Shown here: positions 32,719 through 42,673 of the stretch, one piece after another
Layout: every line of letters starts with the position of its first letter
How positions within the stretch are numbered: position 1 is the stretch's first letter
NCBI GenBank assembly: GCA_025766275.1
Contig: JAFKAC010000073.1
Location: 186,001-250,000, forward strand
Length of the DNA: 64,000 nt
Source of the DNA: Lactarius indigo
Taxonomy: Eukaryota; Basidiomycota; Agaricomycetes; Russulales; Russulaceae
Direction of reading: 5' to 3'
The notes under the pieces: model-generated
Told to the model about the DNA's origin: nothing
The model's database searches: none
What the model saw: only the letters and a program-made list of their open reading frames with translations
Made by a program: the position numbers and the translations under genes

Positions 32719-35700
32719 ACCCATCAGTCTGGGTGAGGGACTTACAATGTAATTCTGTAATTGTGACAACGCGCTATCGATCTTTGCGAATTCCAGTAAC
32801 TGTCAAAACGAATTACCAAACGACTGAAACACATGCGTTGGTGGACTCCGGAGCCACCGACAACTTCATCAAACCAGGCATGGCAGCCCGGGCCGGAATC
32901 CCGATATGGCCATTAGAAACACCTCGCAAAATATGGAATATAGATAATACAGAAAACAAAGCTGGGTTAATCACTCATTATGTTAACCTGGAAGTGAAAA
33001 CACGCGGACAGATCAAGAAAATGACCTTCTTGATTACCGACCTCGGCAGTGAAGACATGGTACTGGGTTACCCATGGCTGAGCGCCTTCGAACCCACAAT
33101 CAGTTGGGCAACGGCGACGATGCATCCGGACATGCAACCGGTGGTCTTGGCTACCACCGAAGAACTACTTATCGCACCTATTATACGAGCACTAATTACA
33201 ACAGAAAAGGAAGCGATTGTCCGAGAATTGGACGAAGAGACCTTTGCACGAGCCACCACTTCGACAGAGCTGGCCATATCGGCAAAACAACAACAGACGG
33301 CGGCAGTGCTGCCACCAGTTTATGCAGAGTACGGTACACTATTCAACGAGCAGGCCTCACACCGTTTCCCTCCGTCGCGACCCTGGGACCATGCCATCGA
33401 CTTCAAACCGTCAGCACCAGCAGCGATCGATTGCAAGATATATCCCATGACACAAAAAGAAGAAAGCGAATTAAGGGAATTCCTTGACGAGAAGTTGAAA
33501 CAGGGGTATTTACGCCCTTCCATTTCCCCGTACACCTCGTCCTTCTTTTTTATCAAAAAGAAGGACGGAAAACTACGCCCAGTACAGGACTACCGTGTCA
33601 TCAATTCACACACCATTCGTAACCAGTATCCGCTGCCGCTGATTCAAGACCTCATCCTCGACCTCAGCAACGCACACATTTATACAAAGCTTGACATCCG
33701 CTGGGGCTATAACAACATCCGTATTCGCGACGGAGACCAGGAGAAAGCGGCATTTAAAACCAAATTCGGCCTCTTCGAGCCCACAGTTATGTTCTTTGGC
33801 CTCACCAACTCCCCGGCCACCTTCCAGGCGATGATGAATCATATCTACCGCGACACGATTGCAAAGCATGAGCGATTGGGAACCACGGATCTGGCAGCTC
33901 ATATCAGCGCGGTACGCGACGTTCTGGAGGTCACGCGCGAACATGACCTTTACTTCAAGCTTGAGAAATGCCTGTTCCACCAGCCGCGGATGGATTACCT
34001 GGGGGTAATCCTTGAAAGGGGGGTAACCCGTATGGACCCCGTAAAAGTTCAAGGCATCAAAGACTGGCCAACGCCAACAAAAGTCAAAGATGTTCGATCG
34101 TTTCTCGGCTTTTGTAACTTTTACAGACTCTTCATCCGCGGCTTCGCAACCCACGCTAAACCACTCACCAAATTGACGCGAAAGGACGAGGAATGGCGAT
34201 GGACCGAGGAAGAAGACAAGGCGTTTAACACCCTCAAGCGCCTCGTAACTGAAGAACCGGTGCTGGCACATCCAGTCCTTCAGGACCCATTTGAATTGGA
34301 GGTTGATGCCTCCGGATACGCGGTGGGAGCCGTATTATTACAACGGAAGTCTGACGGAAAGCGACACCCCATAGGCTATTACTCAGCCACACTCTCGGAA
34401 GCAGAACGAAACTACGATATTTATGACCTAGAGTTGCTAGCAATAGTCAAGGCGCTACGAAACTGGAGACCACTGCTTGCAGGAGCCCCACACAAAATCA
34501 AGATTTACTCAGACCACCTCAACCTGCAATACTGGAAGTCGCCGCAGAAGATTAGCAGACGGATCGCGAGGGAAGTGCTCGAACTTTCTGAATACGACTT
34601 CGAGATTCATCACATCAAAGGAAAGAACAACGGCAGAGCAGACGCCCTATCAAGACGGCCAGACTACGACCAAGGGGAAAGCGACAATAGTGAAGTTGTC
34701 GTCCTACCCCCCGAAGTCTTCGTAAGAACCCTCAATGCTGCGCGCACCTTTGTCGCGAACCCAAACCTGCTACAACCGCGTCACCAGCAAGATAACGAGG
34801 TAATTAAGATGTGGGTAGATCCCCATCGCCTCAAAAGAATAGAAGGAGAATGGTACAAGGACGGCAGGTTTGTGATAACCGGACCTGCCTCGACGTACCA
34901 TGTGCTAATACACGACCATCACGACCTACCAATACATGGCCACCCTGGGGTGGCGAGAACGCAACGAATTTTGGAACGACACTACTGGTGGCCGCAACTG
35001 CGAAAGGATGTATATGAGTACGTACAAGGCTGCGCGGAATGCCAACGAAACAAAGTAAACACGAGGCCCATACGGGCAGCATTATATCCTATTACGCCAG
35101 TACTGGACGCCGTGCCCTTCCAAACTATAGCCATGGACTTCATTACCAAACTCCCACCGTCGCAAGGGTACGACAGCATACTGACCGTCACAGACCACGA
35201 CTGCAGCAAAGCCTCTATCTTCATTCCGTGCAGAGAGGAGATAACAGCGGAAGAAACAGCAGCCCTGTACGTCGCTCACGTGTTCAAACGTTTCGGGTTA
35301 CCGCGCAAGTGTATCAGCGACAGAGACCCGCGATTTGCGTCAAAATTTACCAGAGAAATATGCCGAGTTCTAGGCATCCAACAGAACATATCAACGGCAT
35401 ACCATCCACGCACCGACGGGCAATCCGAATGGACCAACCAATGGTTAGAACAGTATCTGCGCTTCTGGGTGAACGAGCGGCAAGATAACTGGGCCGCTTA
35501 TCTACCAATCGCCAAATTCGTGCACAATAACTGGCCACACGAACATACGAAACAATCGCCGTTTCAGCTCCTAATGGGGTTTAACCCGCAAGCGGATTGG
35601 ACTGATAAGCCATCTCCTCTCCCTCAGGTCACAAGGCGACTGACGCAACTAAAAGAGGCTAGGCAGGACGCCCAACGTCTCATGAAACGGGCCCAGGAGG

Positions 35701-37355
35701 CGTGGGTCCGCAATAAAGATATGCCCAAGTTCAAGATAGGGGACCTCGTGTGGCTAGAAGGCAAGCATCTGCGAACCAATCAGCCCACGGCGAAATTGGC
35801 GGCGCAATGCCACGGACCATTTCGAGTGACGCAGGTGATGTCCCCTTACAATTATCGATTAGAACTTCCTGTCCAGTGGAGCATTCACCCAGTGTTCCAC
35901 ATCGATCTTCTCACACCATACAAACAAACCACCCTTCATGGGGAGAACTTCACACGACCGCCGCCCAAGTTGATTGATGGAGAAGAGGAGTACGAGGTTG
36001 AGGCCATTCTGGACTCTCGGCACTTCGGCAGAGGAAGACGACTCCAGTACCTCATCAAATGGAAGGGATACCCAGACTCGGAGAATCAGTGGGTCAACAA
36101 AGATGACGTCTTCGCGCCGGAAGCGCTCCGTCTCTATCAGGAAGCGCAAACCCACGGAACAGCGGTTAAAAGGGGTTCAACCCGTACTCAGGAGAGTCAT
36201 CCCCTCTTCCTTCGTTCTACTATCACCTCTCTCATGCCCACTTCCCCTCTGCGACATGTCACCCAAGCGATCCTCCTCGACTCCCTTGCAGAAGACGCTC
36301 AGGCCCTCCTCGCAGAAGACGACGAGACTGAGGTTCCCAACGCCCAAATCACCCCGTACACACCTGTCGGTCAGCCAGAGGGCCGCATCACCGCACAAGA
36401 GTGGGCAAACGTCCTTGCCCAATTTCCAGACCCCACACAACAGCCCGACGACGAATCCGCCGTCGTCCACGTCTTCCGCGACGAACGTGGAGAGCGCGAG
36501 CCCATCGCTGCCATCCCCCCAAGCAACGACCTCGTCGGCGTTCGCGGAGTTTTCCCGAGCAACAACGAGCGTTCAAGCTCTCCTGGAGTACAAGTTGGAC
36601 GGTTGGAGGAGGGTAGCGGCGGAGTGGCAGAAGGAACAGCTAGACTCAGCCGCAGCCCGACTGAGAGAGATGCGCGAGCGGCGGCAGCGATGGAGGCTGC
36701 TGAGGCTGGCCATGACGACGACGATTACTACCCGGCACGCCACGCCTTCCTTCGAACGAAAAGCGACCCTACTAATCCCTGCATCACACCCTGGCTCGTC
36801 AACTCCGACGGGTCCGCCATGTATCGAGGACGTGTGCGCGTACCAGGCGCCGCCGATCACCATCCCTTCACCGCCGCTGACGACCCCGCGCATGTTATTG
36901 CGCCTGAAGGGTTCCGGGCAAATAGACGACCCCATCACATTCCATACCCCATCACCAGGCCCGACGGAGTAGAGAGGGACGCTTCCCACGTCCAGATCAT
37001 AGGAGGGGCGGACCCCCTTATACTGGGAGTCATACCGGGCTCCCCACACTTATACGGTAAGCCTCTCTACGCCGAACCCCACGTGAGCGCCGCGCTCCGC
37101 CCTACGTACCCCCACAAAGATCTTGTCATCTTCGCCGCGGACCGCATCACGGACCGCGCTCTCAATCGCATCAACGACGAGACACTCACCGCGGAGGTCA
37201 CGCGCTACCGCGCGGCCAGCTTCGAGCTGGAACGACTCCGAGCGAGGGTGGCGCAGAGTGACAGGCAAGACTCCATTTATCAACTGGAGCGCGCCACCGC
37301 ACTCGAACGTATTGCCGACGAACAGCAGGATTGGCTGGCAAGGGACTTTTGGTGA
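32688..37355 (+). CDS. pol: Pol polyprotein (protease-RT-RNaseH-integrase-chromodomain)
   Basis: The frame has 1,555 codons. The protease has VDSGATDNF (residue ~50). The reverse transcriptase has LRPVQDYRVIN, YTKLDIRWGYNNIRI and FFGLTNSPATFQAMMN, but the run HERLGTTDLAAHI goes straight from the finger/palm helix to the following helix with no Tyr-x-Asp-Asp box. RNase H has EVDASGYAVGAVL and YSDHLNLQYW. Integrase has the HHCC finger (HGHPGV ... GCAECQRNK) and DDE residues in MDFITK, SDRDPRF and GQSEWTN. Next come a GPF-type segment (CHGPFRVTQ) and a chromodomain (EVEAILDSRH, LIKWKGYPDSENQWV). An extension of about 390 residues follows, unusual for the family. The annotated ATG may never be used, because expression is probably by -1 frameshifting from gag. 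Confidence 0.92.
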   Translation: MGKRGFSGRLNPSVWVRDLQCNSVIVTTRYRSLRIPVTVKTNYQTTETHALVDSGATDNFIKPGMAARAGIPIWPLETPRKIWNIDNTENKAGLITHYVNLEVKTRGQIKKMTFLITDLGSEDMVLGYPWLSAFEPTISWATATMHPDMQPVVLATTEELLIAPIIRALITTEKEAIVRELDEETFARATTSTELAISAKQQQTAAVLPPVYAEYGTLFNEQASHRFPPSRPWDHAIDFKPSAPAAIDCKIYPMTQKEESELREFLDEKLKQGYLRPSISPYTSSFFFIKKKDGKLRPVQDYRVINSHTIRNQYPLPLIQDLILDLSNAHIYTKLDIRWGYNNIRIRDGDQEKAAFKTKFGLFEPTVMFFGLTNSPATFQAMMNHIYRDTIAKHERLGTTDLAAHISAVRDVLEVTREHDLYFKLEKCLFHQPRMDYLGVILERGVTRMDPVKVQGIKDWPTPTKVKDVRSFLGFCNFYRLFIRGFATHAKPLTKLTRKDEEWRWTEEEDKAFNTLKRLVTEEPVLAHPVLQDPFELEVDASGYAVGAVLLQRKSDGKRHPIGYYSATLSEAERNYDIYDLELLAIVKALRNWRPLLAGAPHKIKIYSDHLNLQYWKSPQKISRRIAREVLELSEYDFEIHHIKGKNNGRADALSRRPDYDQGESDNSEVVVLPPEVFVRTLNAARTFVANPNLLQPRHQQDNEVIKMWVDPHRLKRIEGEWYKDGRFVITGPASTYHVLIHDHHDLPIHGHPGVARTQRILERHYWWPQLRKDVYEYVQGCAECQRNKVNTRPIRAALYPITPVLDAVPFQTIAMDFITKLPPSQGYDSILTVTDHDCSKASIFIPCREEITAEETAALYVAHVFKRFGLPRKCISDRDPRFASKFTREICRVLGIQQNISTAYHPRTDGQSEWTNQWLEQYLRFWVNERQDNWAAYLPIAKFVHNNWPHEHTKQSPFQLLMGFNPQADWTDKPSPLPQVTRRLTQLKEARQDAQRLMKRAQEAWVRNKDMPKFKIGDLVWLEGKHLRTNQPTAKLAAQCHGPFRVTQVMSPYNYRLELPVQWSIHPVFHIDLLTPYKQTTLHGENFTRPPPKLIDGEEEYEVEAILDSRHFGRGRRLQYLIKWKGYPDSENQWVNKDDVFAPEALRLYQEAQTHGTAVKRGSTRTQESHPLFLRSTITSLMPTSPLRHVTQAILLDSLAEDAQALLAEDDETEVPNAQITPYTPVGQPEGRITAQEWANVLAQFPDPTQQPDDESAVVHVFRDERGEREPIAAIPPSNDLVGVRGVFPSNNERSSSPGVQVGRLEEGSGGVAEGTARLSRSPTERDARAAAAMEAAEAGHDDDDYYPARHAFLRTKSDPTNPCITPWLVNSDGSAMYRGRVRVPGAADHHPFTAADDPAHVIAPEGFRANRRPHHIPYPITRPDGVERDASHVQIIGGADPLILGVIPGSPHLYGKPLYAEPHVSAALRPTYPHKDLVIFAADRITDRALNRINDETLTAEVTRYRAASFELERLRARVAQSDRQDSIYQLERATALERIADEQQDWLARDFW
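32700..32706 (+). promoter_or_regulatory. candidate -1 ribosomal frameshift heptamer
   Basis: GGGTTTT is positioned as X XXY YYZ in the gag frame (codons GGT TTT). Slipping back one base gives GGG TTT and continues exactly in the pol frame. The gag stop lies at 32,716-32,718. A downstream pseudoknot was not worked out. Confidence 0.55.
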
Positions 37356-37384
37356 GTCGGGGTCTCACGCTAAAGAGGGGGTGA

Positions 37385-37881
37385 TGTTACGTTTCGGCTC
37401 GTGATCTGCTACCCTTACTGTACCGGTTGCAACTACGGCGGTAAGGTATATTAGTTGCGGACTTATCTACGGTGATACGGTAGTGCGATAGGAGATACGG
37501 TACGATTGCTGACTGATGACCGACGCCACTAATACTGGTAGTAGTGGTACTAGGATTGAGTACTTTACGTGATACGTTGGACGCTACTTTACGGTGACTC
37601 ATAGCAGCGCTTCAAAGCCTGCTCGACTTGTATTTATAGTGTCTAAGTGAAGACCAAGATATGCCATCTTGGTCTTCTTGAATCGTCACTTCTTTTCTGC
37701 CTCTTTATCTCTTCGCCCGAACTCCGTCGACTTCGCCACTGAAGTCATAGCCTTGGGTGTGCCTCCGAGCATTCATCCGTGAATACAACTTGGACCTTCG
37801 TGTCTTCAAGGAGAGAACTATTGCTAAGTTGTTACCGCCTACATCGAGCTCAAGTCGAGCTAACGTCGTGACGGCGTTACA
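37385..37881 (+). repeat. 3' LTR of the Gypsy element
   Basis: 497 bp, differs from the 5' LTR at three positions, all transitions. It starts soon after the pol stop at 37,353-37,355; an AAAGAGGGGGTGA purine tract (37,372-37,384) abuts it and is the likely polypurine tract. Confidence 0.92.
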
Positions 37882-38454
37882 ACCCCACCATGCCAGGCTG
37901 GTTTAAAGGGATGGAGCAGATTATACGGGAGCGTGGTCTTTGGCCAGAGACTGATTTGCCAGCTCAGTGCCCAGGCTTCAAATGCCCTCAAGATCAGACA
38001 GACTGCTGCTGTCGCCACCTCCTCTTTAATCAGCCTGACTTTATTTCTCAGAAGTCACAGCTTCAAGAGCTCATTGAGCACCGTGGCCACATCTGTGATT
38101 TTTACCCCAAGTATCACTGTGAGCTAAACTTTATTGAGCAGTATTGGGGAGCTGCAAAGCTTCGGTTCCGCCTTGCTGGTCGGGCTACCACCATTAAACA
38201 GTTGGAGGAGAATGTGAAAGCAAGTCTTGATGATGTGCCCCTTGATCAAATTCGTTGGTGAGCACACTATGGCAATTGTTTTCTGTAATCCCTAATGGGT
38301 CTGTAGGTTTGCTAATCGCTCAGCAAGGTTCATTCATGCATATGGAGAGGGCTTAACAGGTACACAGGCTGTGTGGGCAAATAAAAAGTATCATGGCCAT
38401 CGTACCCTCCCACCAGATATGATCAAGGAAGTTAGAGCTTCTGTACCCTCATAA
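37882..38454 (+). pseudogene. DDE transposase, C-terminal part
   Basis: After ACCCC the frame gives MPGWFKGMEQIIRERGLW, a Cys-rich segment (PGFKCPQDQTDCCCRHL), and CDFYPKYHCELNFIEQYWG with the third catalytic acid (Glu codon 38,136-38,138). The helical end follows. One intron (about 38,261-38,307) leads to FANRSARFIHAYGEGLTG and a stop at 38,452-38,454. The CELNFIE context resembles the PxLNPIE box of Tc1/mariner/IS630 enzymes. Apart from the TGA at 3,363 and the insertions, the gene looks little decayed. Confidence 0.82.
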
Positions 38455-38568
38455 TGACATTGTTTACTTCCCCCCTCTCCTCATTTAACCAGAATCTAAA
38501 TTGTATTTTTTTTTGATGTCGGACCTCAAGATTGGTCCTGCTTACATAATCAAACCCTAGGGTTTGTG

Positions 38569-38610
38569 GCTTACATAAGGGGTGCCCGTTCCTAGTGACT
38601 TCTACCTTAG
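38569..38610 (-). repeat. right terminal inverted repeat of the DNA transposon
   Basis: Reverse complement of 2,587-2,628 with two mismatches, followed by TA. Confidence 0.88.
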
Positions 38611-38991
38611 TAAACTCGTGTGTCACAGTGCTGTCACGTTCCAACTCAGCGTTGGCCAGGCATATTGCTTGGTCCTCTGGCCCACCTCGCGCTACAGCCT
38701 CCTTTGAACGCAAACGGACACCTTCGTGGTCATGCAGAAGGTATTATTGAGCCTCAGGACAAGAGTAGAATTGGTTGTCACGTCATGTCAGCAGAATTTT
38801 ACACCATTTAGAACGTTCTATTCCGAGTCTACTTGAAGGTTCTATCCTCAGCGAGGTCAATATAACTTACGCTCGAGTCCATCCGCCCGAGGATCATGAA
38901 AACACCACTGGCAATTGATGCTCCTTCCAGACTCAGTGGGCCTCAAGAACCCTCTTGCATCGCTTGAAGCTCTCCCCAGCACATCACTTCC

Positions 38992-39582
38992 ATGCGCATC
39001 ATTTACCCCAGACGCCTTCTACCTGCAGGTTTCCAACTGGCAGTTTTGCTGGCCATTGTACCTGTAGTAAGCATATACTAGTACTTTTAATCTGCGCATG
39101 CACGCGAATCAATTTTCTTACAGCCCATATCCGCCTACTTCTCCTACCTTGGATGCGCCGAGTGAATTTGCCCCACTGTGTTTCTATGATAGAGCCCACT
39201 GTCTAATTCTTAATCACATTAGGGTCGGCTTCTCCAAATCGGCAGCATTCAAGGACCCGGCGAATATGACGCCCATCGGTTGTGCTCCTGCTTGCTGGGA
39301 CGAAGGATCTTTGTTTTCTGGTGTTGAAAATGGGGAAGACTGTTGTAAGTGGCTCTTTTTGACGTTACTTCTTTCAGTTTTGCGGCCCTCCATTGTTCTA
39401 ATCATGCATTTTTGACGCCAGATTGTACAAACGACGTTCCTTGGAATAGTGTATCCGAGCCATCCTACAAATGCAACGTCAAATGCCCCGGCGATTCTAG
39501 TAAGACTTGTGGCGGTAGTGGTTATCTTGACATTTATAGCTATGTCTTCCTACGTAAGGAAGAGAATCACTCGCCGGACTAG
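38992..39582 (+). CDS. small secreted WSC-domain protein (copy B)
   Basis: Four exons (38,992-39,066; 39,124-39,161; 39,223-39,344; 39,422-39,582) join in frame to about 131 residues. The signal peptide has the core FQLAVLLAIVP. The WSC domain reads FSYLGCAE, VENGEDCYC across intron 3, KCNVKCPGDSSKTCGGSGY and LDIY, then a short charged tail. The start and splice sites mirror copies A and C. It is likely secreted and wall-associated. No transmembrane anchor follows, unlike Wsc stress sensors. Confidence 0.8.
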
Positions 39583-39709
39583 GAACGGAAGGGGGCATGG
39601 TGATACCTCGTGAAGTGCCACATAGGGTTCTGTACCCCAAATCGCACGCAAATCGAAAAAAAAAAAAACCCCCTTCTTGGACCAGTGGAGTTCTTCCACA
39701 TAGTATCTT

Positions 39710-40236
39710 TCCAGACCTCGGAGAGTCATTTTCTCGGGTGCTACAAGTTTGGCAGCGGACCAGTGACGGGCCTATCCATTTCGCAAACAGATATTCGAAA
39801 AATAAGAGGGCTTTACAGCTGGTTCCATAACGATTGTCCCCTGGTGACCAAATTTTGGACATAGGCAAGGTTTGAATTGGTAACTCCGCCACCGAGATGG
39901 CACAGCTCTCGAGCGCAGCAATACAGATAACCATTCCATAACCCCAATTGTTACAAGATAACTATTCTATAACCTTAATTCTGTGAGATAACCTGATTTC
40001 CTGAGAATTTCTCCCTCAACTTAATTATGAATCCCGCTCTCGAGTTTTGGATGGCCGACCATGTTCTCAAAATGGCAGGGGACAATCGTTATGGAACCAG
40101 CTGTAAGCAAGCCAATGTCCGTCATCTACAGTCAACACCTCGTCGTCAGAGAACTGCACGCTGGCGCTTGCTTATGCAACAGTATTGTGGCCTGCAGTGG
40201 ATTTCGCACCCTCACCGGCCACTACGTCGACTAGCG
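39710..40236 (+). pseudogene. decayed WSC-domain copy in unit B
   Basis: DNA-level match to the exons of the gene at 41,335, including the ggcctatccatttcgcaaac word, and to the relic at 1,017-1,425. Cysteine motifs are lost and frames broken. A block of about 150 bp (39,840-40,090) partly repeats nearby sequence (ggttccataacgattgtcccc and its complement). Confidence 0.55.
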
Positions 40237-40239
40237 GTT

Positions 40240-41330
40240 TAACCTGTGCAATGATTGGAATGGGAACGGAAAGGTTGTATGGACACTAATATTGCAAGTA
40301 CCTCTGGTATGGATGTCGATCGTCGACCATCCAAGAAGTGAAGTGTGGAACACATTATCAAGTTTGAAGTCGTCATGCTGGCTACCGACGATCTGGAGGA
40401 AGGTATGTACGGCGTGGTCATGGCAGCTGCACTCTACCATTCTGATGGCCAGAGTTAGTGCTCGTCGCGGTGACATGGATCATCGACTGGCCTCATAGAG
40501 AGTGCCCTTCTGCTAGGGCTCGAGTACGATTCAGGGTCTGTCGCCGTGCCAGCCCATGCCAAGCGACGGGCTCAAGCTCCCCCACTTCATCAGGATAGCA
40601 TACCATTCCGTGAAGTCGTGAAAAATCTGGTGCGGGGTGTGTCGTGAGGGCAGACGCAGACTCGGATGCCAGCTCGGATGCAATAAACGGCCCTAAGGTC
40701 ACCAAGGACAGAGAGAGGGTGTTATTGGTAGTAGCGGATGCAGGTGGGTCCCCGAGAGGGCCGAGATGGTACTAGTATCTGTGATATAACAAGATGGTAC
40801 GAATGCCTAAGATCCGGAGAGCATCATAGCCAAAGAAAGCCCATGTCAACGCGCAAAGGGGGTCGTTGTCAGAGTGAATACGACCGCGGGTCGTCTAGAG
40901 GGTTTCTTGTTGCCGCCAAGAGGACATCCACCATAGAGTTACGTACCTGTTGCATCCTTAAAAACTCAAACTCGTGTAGTATGCCGTCACATGCTGACCC
41001 AGAGCCTTGATTTTGATCCTATGAGGCACGCATCCACTTGGTCCTCTGGCCCATCTCACGGCGCTACGATCTCTCCTTTGAACTCAAACAGACATCTTCG
41101 TGGTCACCCAGAAGGGGGGCGAGAACAAGAATAGAATGGTCGTCCTGAGTTTAGAGTTTTCCTAGGCTCGTCGGCCAAGTCTATAGATGTTAGATCCCCA
41201 CAGCAACTTACTCACAGACTGGCCCATCCATCCGAGGGCCATGAAATCCTCAATTGAGGTCTCTTCCGGGCTCAGCAGGCTTTAAGAGCTCTGTTCCACC
41301 CCTCGAAGCGTCCTTTCCCCCGCACGTCTC
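40240..41330. other. intergenic DNA of units B and C
   Basis: No gene seen. 40,245-40,360 aligns with 1,440-1,560. From about 40,980 the sequence is the promoter flank of unit C and aligns with 38,620-38,990. Confidence 0.5.
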
Positions 41331-41334
41331 CTCC

Positions 41335-41938
41335 ATGCGCATCATTTACCCCACACGTCCTCTATCTGCGGGCTTCCAGCTGGCAGTTTTTCTAGCCATC
41401 ATACCTGTACGCATATACTAGCCCTCAATCTGCAGCATACGTGTGAATCAACTCACAGTTCATATCCGCGAGCCCATCGACTAGAGCAGATGACAGCCCT
41501 ACCATCGCTGAAAACGTCGGCGCGTGGTATTACTTTGGGTGCTTCAGGTAAGCACATGCAGATCACTCGGAACCGGACTGCCGACGGGCCTGTGCATTCC
41601 GCAAACAGCGATTCTGCAAAAAAAAGGACTCTAAGCACGCCAATTCCCGTCGAAGGCGGTCAGGACAAGAACACCGTTGCAAGTTGCACCGAAGCGTGCA
41701 AGTATGCAGGCTATGGTCTGGCAGGTATGGAGGCTGGACGAGAGTGCTGTGCGTGCTTCTATTTTCTTCTCTTTGATGAACTTTCCTAAACTTCGCCTCC
41801 GCGCTTCAAGACTGTGGTAATGGTATCGAAAATGGTGGTGAGACGATATCGTCAGAGCATTGCATGACGGCTTGTTCGGGCGATAGCTCTGAGGCCTGCG
41901 GTGGAACTAACAGTATCCTAGTTTACTACACCGACTAG
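41335..41938 (+). CDS. small secreted WSC-domain protein (copy C)
   Basis: Four exons (41,335-41,406; 41,459-41,547; 41,609-41,748; 41,811-41,938) join in frame to about 142 residues. The signal peptide (core FQLAVFLAII) is followed by a short linker rich in Ser/Asp. The WSC domain is the most canonical of the three: GAWYYFGCFSDS, SCTEACKYAGYGLAGMEAG, RECYCGNGI, CMTACSGDSSEACGGTN and ILVYYTD, ending directly at the stop. All introns are GT-AG, 52-62 nt. Unit C is the likely least-altered copy. Confidence 0.83.
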
Positions 41939-42673
41939 CGATTGGACTTGTGTTTTGTACGTGTGGGTGGAACGGGATCATTGATCACCGTCCACCCCAT
42001 GAGGTGAAGTATGTAATTGACAATGATACCCTGAGACTCAGGATCAGCGTAACGTACCACACTCCGGCATCGAAGCCTGTTCCCGGGCTGTCAGAGCACC
42101 GTAGATACTTGGAGCCATCAACGTGCATCAACAATTGAGGCGCAGAAGATGACGGCAGTCCGGGCATCCCGGGTTAGAAATACCGCTTCAAGCTTCAAAT
42201 GCGACTCTCGCACCGCTGTCGGCGGGCCAGCCCACTAGACTTAGCCGTAGAACCAGAAAGGGATCGATCGCAAAGGCAGTTGACAAGGTTACCGGGCTCG
42301 ATGAGGTGGGTGCAAAACGCACACCGTTTTTTGACACGACAAGCAGGCCCAGAGATTAGTTCCAAAAAAAAATTGCACGTCAGCTCAGCAGCTTGCACGT
42401 CAAGTGGCGTCCCGTTAGTCTCACTTCGGATATTGCATACCCCACATACGCCAGAGCCTAGCACTGCCCGTTGTCCATGGATCCGCGGTTTTGAGGGTGT
42501 ACGTAAGAGTGAATGGGGGTCAACACAGCCGCGTTTTGATTTTGAAACGTTGGGCGGCGATGTGTGGCCGGTGGGAGTGGTCACGTGTAGTGCGCAGGAA
42601 GCAGAGAAATTGAAAGGTCGCGGTCGAGTTGTGGTCGAATAGGACCCTCGTATAATGCATATGGTCGAGTCCA

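Larger units (their letters stand above)
30145..37881 (+). mobile_element. Ty3/Gypsy chromodomain retrotransposon (complete structure)
   Basis: The LTRs are 497 bp each (30,145-30,641; 37,385-37,881) with TG/CA ends and three transition differences. The flanking duplication is ACCCC (30,140-30,144; 37,882-37,886). Inside are a pre-gag ORF, gag with a zinc knuckle, and pol in the order protease, reverse transcriptase, RNase H, integrase, chromodomain. This is the order of Ty3/Gypsy chromoviruses. The sequence next to the 5' LTR does not look like a tRNA-complementary site but matches the LTR itself (self-priming). Pol is one open frame, yet the reverse transcriptase lacks the YxDD box, so this copy is probably not autonomous. 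The two solo LTRs at 3,589 and 5,295 are relatives. Confidence 0.93.
2587..38610 (+). mobile_element. TIR DNA transposon (Tc1/mariner/IS630-like), host of nested insertions
   Basis: The ends are 42-bp inverted repeats beginning CTAAGGTAGAAGTCA with two mismatches. They are flanked by TA on both sides (2,585-2,586 and 38,611-38,612), the target duplication of the Tc1/mariner/IS630 superfamily. The element carries one DDE transposase gene on the plus strand. It has been interrupted by two solo LTRs, a 23.5-kb LTR element (itself interrupted) and a 7.7-kb Gypsy element, each with its own 5-bp target duplication. Removing these leaves an element of about 3.7 kb. It sits exactly between WSC units A and B. 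Between 2,629 and 3,167, and between 38,455 and 38,568, only non-coding sequence was seen. Confidence 0.85.
38613..40980. repeat. WSC tandem unit B
   Basis: Second tandem unit. Its 5' edge (aaactcgtgtg) matches the edge of unit C near 40,968 (aaactcgtgta), so the repeat junction can be located. It contains an intact-looking WSC gene, a decayed WSC copy and about 700 bp of gene-free DNA that aligns with unit A. The DNA transposon inserted right at the A/B junction. Confidence 0.75.
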
